10,957 nucleotides of DNA from Lachnoclostridium sp. (GTDB lineage Bacteria > Bacillota > Clostridia > Lachnospirales > Lachnospiraceae): positions 1 to 10,957 of the forward strand of contig DMCD01000001.1 of the NCBI GenBank assembly GCA_003445895.1, in the 5' to 3' direction. How positions within the stretch are numbered: position 1 is the first letter of the stretch; each line of letters begins with the position of its first letter. This document shows, piece after piece, positions 7,463 through 10,957 of the stretch. A model generated the notes under the pieces. It saw only the letters and a program-made list of their open reading frames with translations. It did not search any database and was not told the DNA's origin. The translations under genes were made by a program, and so were the position numbers.

Positions 7463-10400
7463 TGCGAGAAACTGCAGCATGCTGGTGTCCGCTGCGGCCG
7501 GCAGCGGCAAGACGGCAGTCCTGGTGGAGCGGATCATCCGGAGGATCCTGGACCGGGAGCACCCGGCGGATATCGAGCGCATGCTGGTGATGACATTTAC
7601 CAGGGCGGCGGCCTCCGAGATCCGGGAGCGGATCCGGGCTGCCATCGAGAGGGAGCTTATCGCAGACCCGGGCAATGCCCATCTGGAGCGGCAGGCCGTG
7701 ATGGCCCAGTACGCCCAGATTACCACCATCGACAGCTTCTGCCTCTATATTCTGCGGGAATACTTTGACCGGATTGACCTGGACCCGGCATTCCGGGTGG
7801 CCGATGAGGGCGAAGTGCTCTTACTTCGTCGGGATGTGATGAAGGAGCTTCTGGAGGACCGCTATGCGGCGAGCGAAGAGGACTTTCTGGCCTTCGCGGA
7901 GACATTTGCCCCCGGAAAAACCGATGATGGCATCGCCGACCTGATTTTCCGGGTCTATGAATTCTCCCAGAGCAATCCCTGGCCGGCGGAATGGCTTTTA
8001 GAGAGCCGCCGGGAGATGACGGAGATTGGGAATGGGGAGGAAGAGACAGCCTGGCTTTCCTTTCTCCGGGAAGATACGGCGCGGCAGGCTAAAGAGCTTG
8101 CCGGGCTTCTTAAGAATGTCCTTCCTATCTGTCAGGATGCGGACGGGCCCTGGCCCTACACGCCGGTGATAGAGAAGGAGGCGGCTGACCTGGAGCGTCT
8201 GGCGATGGCAAAAGACTACCGGGAGATGGCAAGTGCAGCGGCAGACATGGATTGGGAGAAAATGCCGACCATCGGGAAAAAGATGGCGGAATCCATCGAC
8301 GGGGCAAAAAAGAAGCTGGTCTATGAAACCCGCACCCAGGTAAAGAAGTCCGCCCAGAAGCTTGTGGAGACGTATTTTGCCCTGACGCCGGAGGCAGCAG
8401 AGGAGGATATGCGCTTCATGGCCGGCCATGTGCTGGAGCTTCTGTCGCTTACGGAGGAGTTCACGGAGCGGTTTGACCGGAAGAAGCGGGAAAAGAATAT
8501 CGTGGATTTCGGCGACCTGGAGCATATGGCCCTTACGATCCTCTCCCGGGAGGGGGAGGAAGAGGGCAATCTTCATCCTGCCGGTCCGGTGGCGGATGAG
8601 CTCTCGGAGATGTTCGACGAGATCCTGGTGGATGAGTACCAGGACAGCAACCTGGTGCAGGAGCAGCTGATCCGTTATCTCTCCGGCGAGCGCTTCGGGC
8701 GGCCGGATGTGGTGATGGTCGGCGATGTGAAACAGAGTATCTATAAGTTCCGCCTGGCGAGGCCGGACCTGTTTCTGGAGAAGTACAAAAGCTACGGGAA
8801 GGAGGAGAGTCACCGGCTCATCGGACTGGAGCAGAATTTCCGCAGCCGGAATGAGGTCCTGTCCTGCACCAACGACGTCTTCTTTCAGATTATGACGGAA
8901 GGCCTGGGAGGCGTGCAGTATACGGAAAAAACGGCCCTCCACCCCGGCGCTTCCTATCCGGAGGATACGGAGGGGAGAATGGCAGCGGAGCTTCTGCTGC
9001 TGGACCTTTCTAAGGATGCGTCTGTAAATGCGGACGATGAGAGAGCGGAGCTCACAAAACGGGAGCTGGAGGCCGGAATGATCGCCCGGGAGATTCTGCG
9101 GATCACCGACCCGAAAACCGGGCTTATGCTCTGGGATGCGGGGGAGAAGCGCTTCCGGCTCTGTGAGTACCGGGATATCGTGATTCTTCTCCGGACTGCC
9201 GACGGATGGGCGGAGGAGTTTGCCGAGGTTCTGATGCGGCAGGGGATCCCCGCCTTTGCGGAGACCGGCGGCGGATATTTCAGCACTCTGGAGGTGGAGA
9301 CCATCCTGAATCTGCTGGCGGTTATCGACAATCCGATGCAGGATATTCCCCTGGCCGCCGTGCTGCGGGCGCCCTTCTGCGGTCTGGAGGATTACGAGCT
9401 TGCGCAGATAAAGGCCTTCGAAAAACAGACAGCGGAGGAAAATGCAAGAGGCGGCAGAGGGCTTTACGGCGCCGTGAGCGCATATCTTGCGCATCACAGA
9501 GAGGATTCGGCCGATAAGACGGCTGAGAAGCTTGGAGCTTCCATGGCGCTTATCGACGAGCTCCGGAGGGCAGCGGCAGTTCTTCCCATGCATGCGCTGC
9601 TGTACCGCATATACGACCGGACGGGATATTATCTCTATGCCTCCGCCCTGCCGGGCGGCGAGGTGCGCCGGGCGAATCTGGACATGCTGGTGGAGAAGGC
9701 GTCCGCCTATGAGGAAACCAGCTACCGGGGCGTATTCCACTTTATCCGCTATATCGGAGAGCTGAAGAAGTACAACAAGGACTTCGGGGAGGCCCAGGCG
9801 GATGAGAGCCACGCGGGTGCCGTGCGGCTGATGACCATCCACAAGAGCAAGGGACTGGAGTTCCCGGTGGTATTCGCGGCAGGCCTGGCCAAGCAGTTCA
9901 ATAAGCAGGATCTACGGGGAAGTGTCCTGGTGGATGCGGATCTGGGCATCGGCACGGATTTTATCGACAGCACACAGCGGCTTAGGGGTTCAACCCTCAA
10001 AAAGAATGTGATGAAGTCGCGGATGGAGGCAGAGCAGCTGGGCGAGGAGCTCCGGGTGCTCTATGTCGCCATGACCCGGGCGAAGGAGAAGCTGTATCTG
10101 ACGGCGGCTCTTTCGGACCCCATGGCCCAGATGGAAAAAAGGACGGCCCTCATCCCGCCGTCAGGGCAGGTGCCGGGAACACTGCTGAAGGGTGCAGCCT
10201 GCATGCTGGACTGGATTTTCATGAGCATGGCCCGGGGGGCGGAGCACCTGAAGGTCCATGTCACATCGCCCGCAGGGCTGGTGCAGGATACTGCCAGGGG
10301 CCTCCGGGATCTTGCGGAGGCGGAAGAGGCGCTGGAGAAGGCAAAAGCCTCCGGAGCGGGAGACCCAGGATACCGGGCTCTTCTTGAGAAGGCCGGAAAG

Positions 10401-10957
10401 TTTTCCTACGCCCACAGTGCAGATACGCTTCTGAACATCAAGATGAGCGTCTCCGGCCTGAAGGAAAAGCACCTGGAGGAGGACGAGGAAGCCCTGCTGC
10501 TTGCGGCAGCCAGGATGGAAGAGGCTGCAGAGCATGAGACGGAGCAGGAGACGGAGGATGCAGCAAAAGGAACGGCCCGGGGAAAGCGAAAGCACGCCTG
10601 GGACAGCAAAGGAGGCGCCGAGCGCGGAACCGCCTACCACAGGCTCTTAAGCCTTCTCCCCTTTGCGGAGATGGGACCGGAAGTGGATATTTCCGGGATT
10701 CTTCCCGGGGTCCTGGAGGAGCTAGTGCGGACGGGCGCATTTTCCGACAGGGAAAAGGAACTGGTGCGTCTCCAGGATATCTGCGCCTTCCTGGAAAGTC
10801 CCCTGGGCGTCCGGGCGAGAGCGGCGGCAGCCGGAGGAAAGCTTAAAAGAGAGCAGCAGTTTGTCATCGGCCTGCCCGCCAGAGAGGTGGGAGACTGGGA
10901 TTCCGACGAGCTGGTGGTGATCCAGGGTATCATCGACGCCTTCTTTGAGGAGGAGGA
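7422..10957 (+). CDS. addA: AddA, main helicase and nuclease subunit of AddAB (3' truncated by window)
   Basis: The frame is open without interruption for 1178 codons to the window edge. SF1A motifs occur in order: Q motif TADQQKVI; Walker A SAAAGSGKT (K30); motif Ia MTFTRAAASEIRER (T58 on); TIDSFC (D104); motif II VDEYQD (D404, E405); motif III GDVKQSIYKFR (from G434); motif IV with R474 in NFRSR; motif V TIHKSKGLEF (H807); motif VI YVAMTRAKEK (R886). This is the 3'-5' motor of the complex. A charged linker (about 1018-1067) leads to the nuclease domain, seen as RGTAYHR (H1073) and VIQGIIDAFFEEE (D1172). The expected DYK motif would lie just past the window, and AddA is usually about 1200-1250 residues, so little is missing. 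The start matches known AddA N-termini, with the P-loop near residue 30, and has a good ribosome binding site within addB. No frameshift or missing motif is seen. Confidence 0.97.
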   Translation, partial: MALRWTADQQKVIDARNCSMLVSAAAGSGKTAVLVERIIRRILDREHPADIERMLVMTFTRAAASEIRERIRAAIERELIADPGNAHLERQAVMAQYAQITTIDSFCLYILREYFDRIDLDPAFRVADEGEVLLLRRDVMKELLEDRYAASEEDFLAFAETFAPGKTDDGIADLIFRVYEFSQSNPWPAEWLLESRREMTEIGNGEEETAWLSFLREDTARQAKELAGLLKNVLPICQDADGPWPYTPVIEKEAADLERLAMAKDYREMASAAADMDWEKMPTIGKKMAESIDGAKKKLVYETRTQVKKSAQKLVETYFALTPEAAEEDMRFMAGHVLELLSLTEEFTERFDRKKREKNIVDFGDLEHMALTILSREGEEEGNLHPAGPVADELSEMFDEILVDEYQDSNLVQEQLIRYLSGERFGRPDVVMVGDVKQSIYKFRLARPDLFLEKYKSYGKEESHRLIGLEQNFRSRNEVLSCTNDVFFQIMTEGLGGVQYTEKTALHPGASYPEDTEGRMAAELLLLDLSKDASVNADDERAELTKRELEAGMIAREILRITDPKTGLMLWDAGEKRFRLCEYRDIVILLRTADGWAEEFAEVLMRQGIPAFAETGGGYFSTLEVETILNLLAVIDNPMQDIPLAAVLRAPFCGLEDYELAQIKAFEKQTAEENARGGRGLYGAVSAYLAHHREDSADKTAEKLGASMALIDELRRAAAVLPMHALLYRIYDRTGYYLYASALPGGEVRRANLDMLVEKASAYEETSYRGVFHFIRYIGELKKYNKDFGEAQADESHAGAVRLMTIHKSKGLEFPVVFAAGLAKQFNKQDLRGSVLVDADLGIGTDFIDSTQRLRGSTLKKNVMKSRMEAEQLGEELRVLYVAMTRAKEKLYLTAALSDPMAQMEKRTALIPPSGQVPGTLLKGAACMLDWIFMSMARGAEHLKVHVTSPAGLVQDTARGLRDLAEAEEALEKAKASGAGDPGYRALLEKAGKFSYAHSADTLLNIKMSVSGLKEKHLEEDEEALLLAAARMEEAAEHETEQETEDAAKGTARGKRKHAWDSKGGAERGTAYHRLLSLLPFAEMGPEVDISGILPGVLEELVRTGAFSDREKELVRLQDICAFLESPLGVRARAAAAGGKLKREQQFVIGLPAREVGDWDSDELVVIQGIIDAFFEEE

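Noticed and set aside
7998..9842. Minus-strand open frame of 614 codons opposite addA
   Set aside because: The addA frame on the other strand is continuous with every helicase motif, while this product has no domain or plausible start context.
1..10957. Frequent AGCGG pentamers, the B. subtilis AddAB Chi sequence
   Set aside because: They arise easily from common codon pairs such as GAG-CGG in this GC-rich coding DNA, and the Chi sequence of this organism is unknown. Only a genome-wide strand-skew count would be informative.

Overview
The window looks like a stretch of chromosome from a GC-rich member of the Clostridia, most likely Lachnospiraceae. The evidence is the gene content (a DUF1292 protein, a class B sortase, and the Gram-positive AddAB recombination nuclease instead of RecBCD), strong GGAGG-type ribosome binding sites, one TTG start, and codon use rich in CGG, GGA, CTG and GAG. 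I did not compute GC content; by eye it is well above 50%. The taxonomic call is an inference from these features.

Layout, all on the + strand with no gap above 80 bases: the last 79 codons of glutamyl-tRNA synthetase (1-240), closed by a clear hairpin-plus-T-run terminator (248-284); a short UvrD/PcrA-type DNA helicase (302-2131); a BtuR/CobO-type corrinoid adenosyltransferase (2149-2691), only 17 bases downstream; a 75-base gap that may hold a weak promoter; a small acidic DUF1292 protein (2767-3123); a class B sortase starting at TTG (3185-3967); addB (3971-7462), 3 bases after the sortase stop; and addA (7422 to beyond the window end), overlapping addB by 41 bases. addA is cut off about where its last nuclease motif should begin.

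AddB and AddA form the helicase-nuclease that resects double-strand breaks for RecA-dependent repair. AddB keeps its P-loop, the PD-(D/E)XK nuclease residues and all four Fe-S cysteines. AddA keeps every SF1A helicase motif. The upstream helicase is a third, separate SF1A protein without the long C-terminal extension of PcrA. The adenosyltransferase makes the coenzyme form of B12 from salvaged corrinoid. The sortase would sit in the membrane and attach surface proteins to peptidoglycan. No sortase substrate or other B12 gene is in the window, so these genes share a transcription unit (or two) without an evident common pathway.

I found no mobile element, CRISPR array, tRNA, rRNA, phage gene, riboswitch or long repeat, and no convincing new biological system. 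The most interesting point is the tight, probably translationally coupled arrangement of a cell-surface sortase with addBA.
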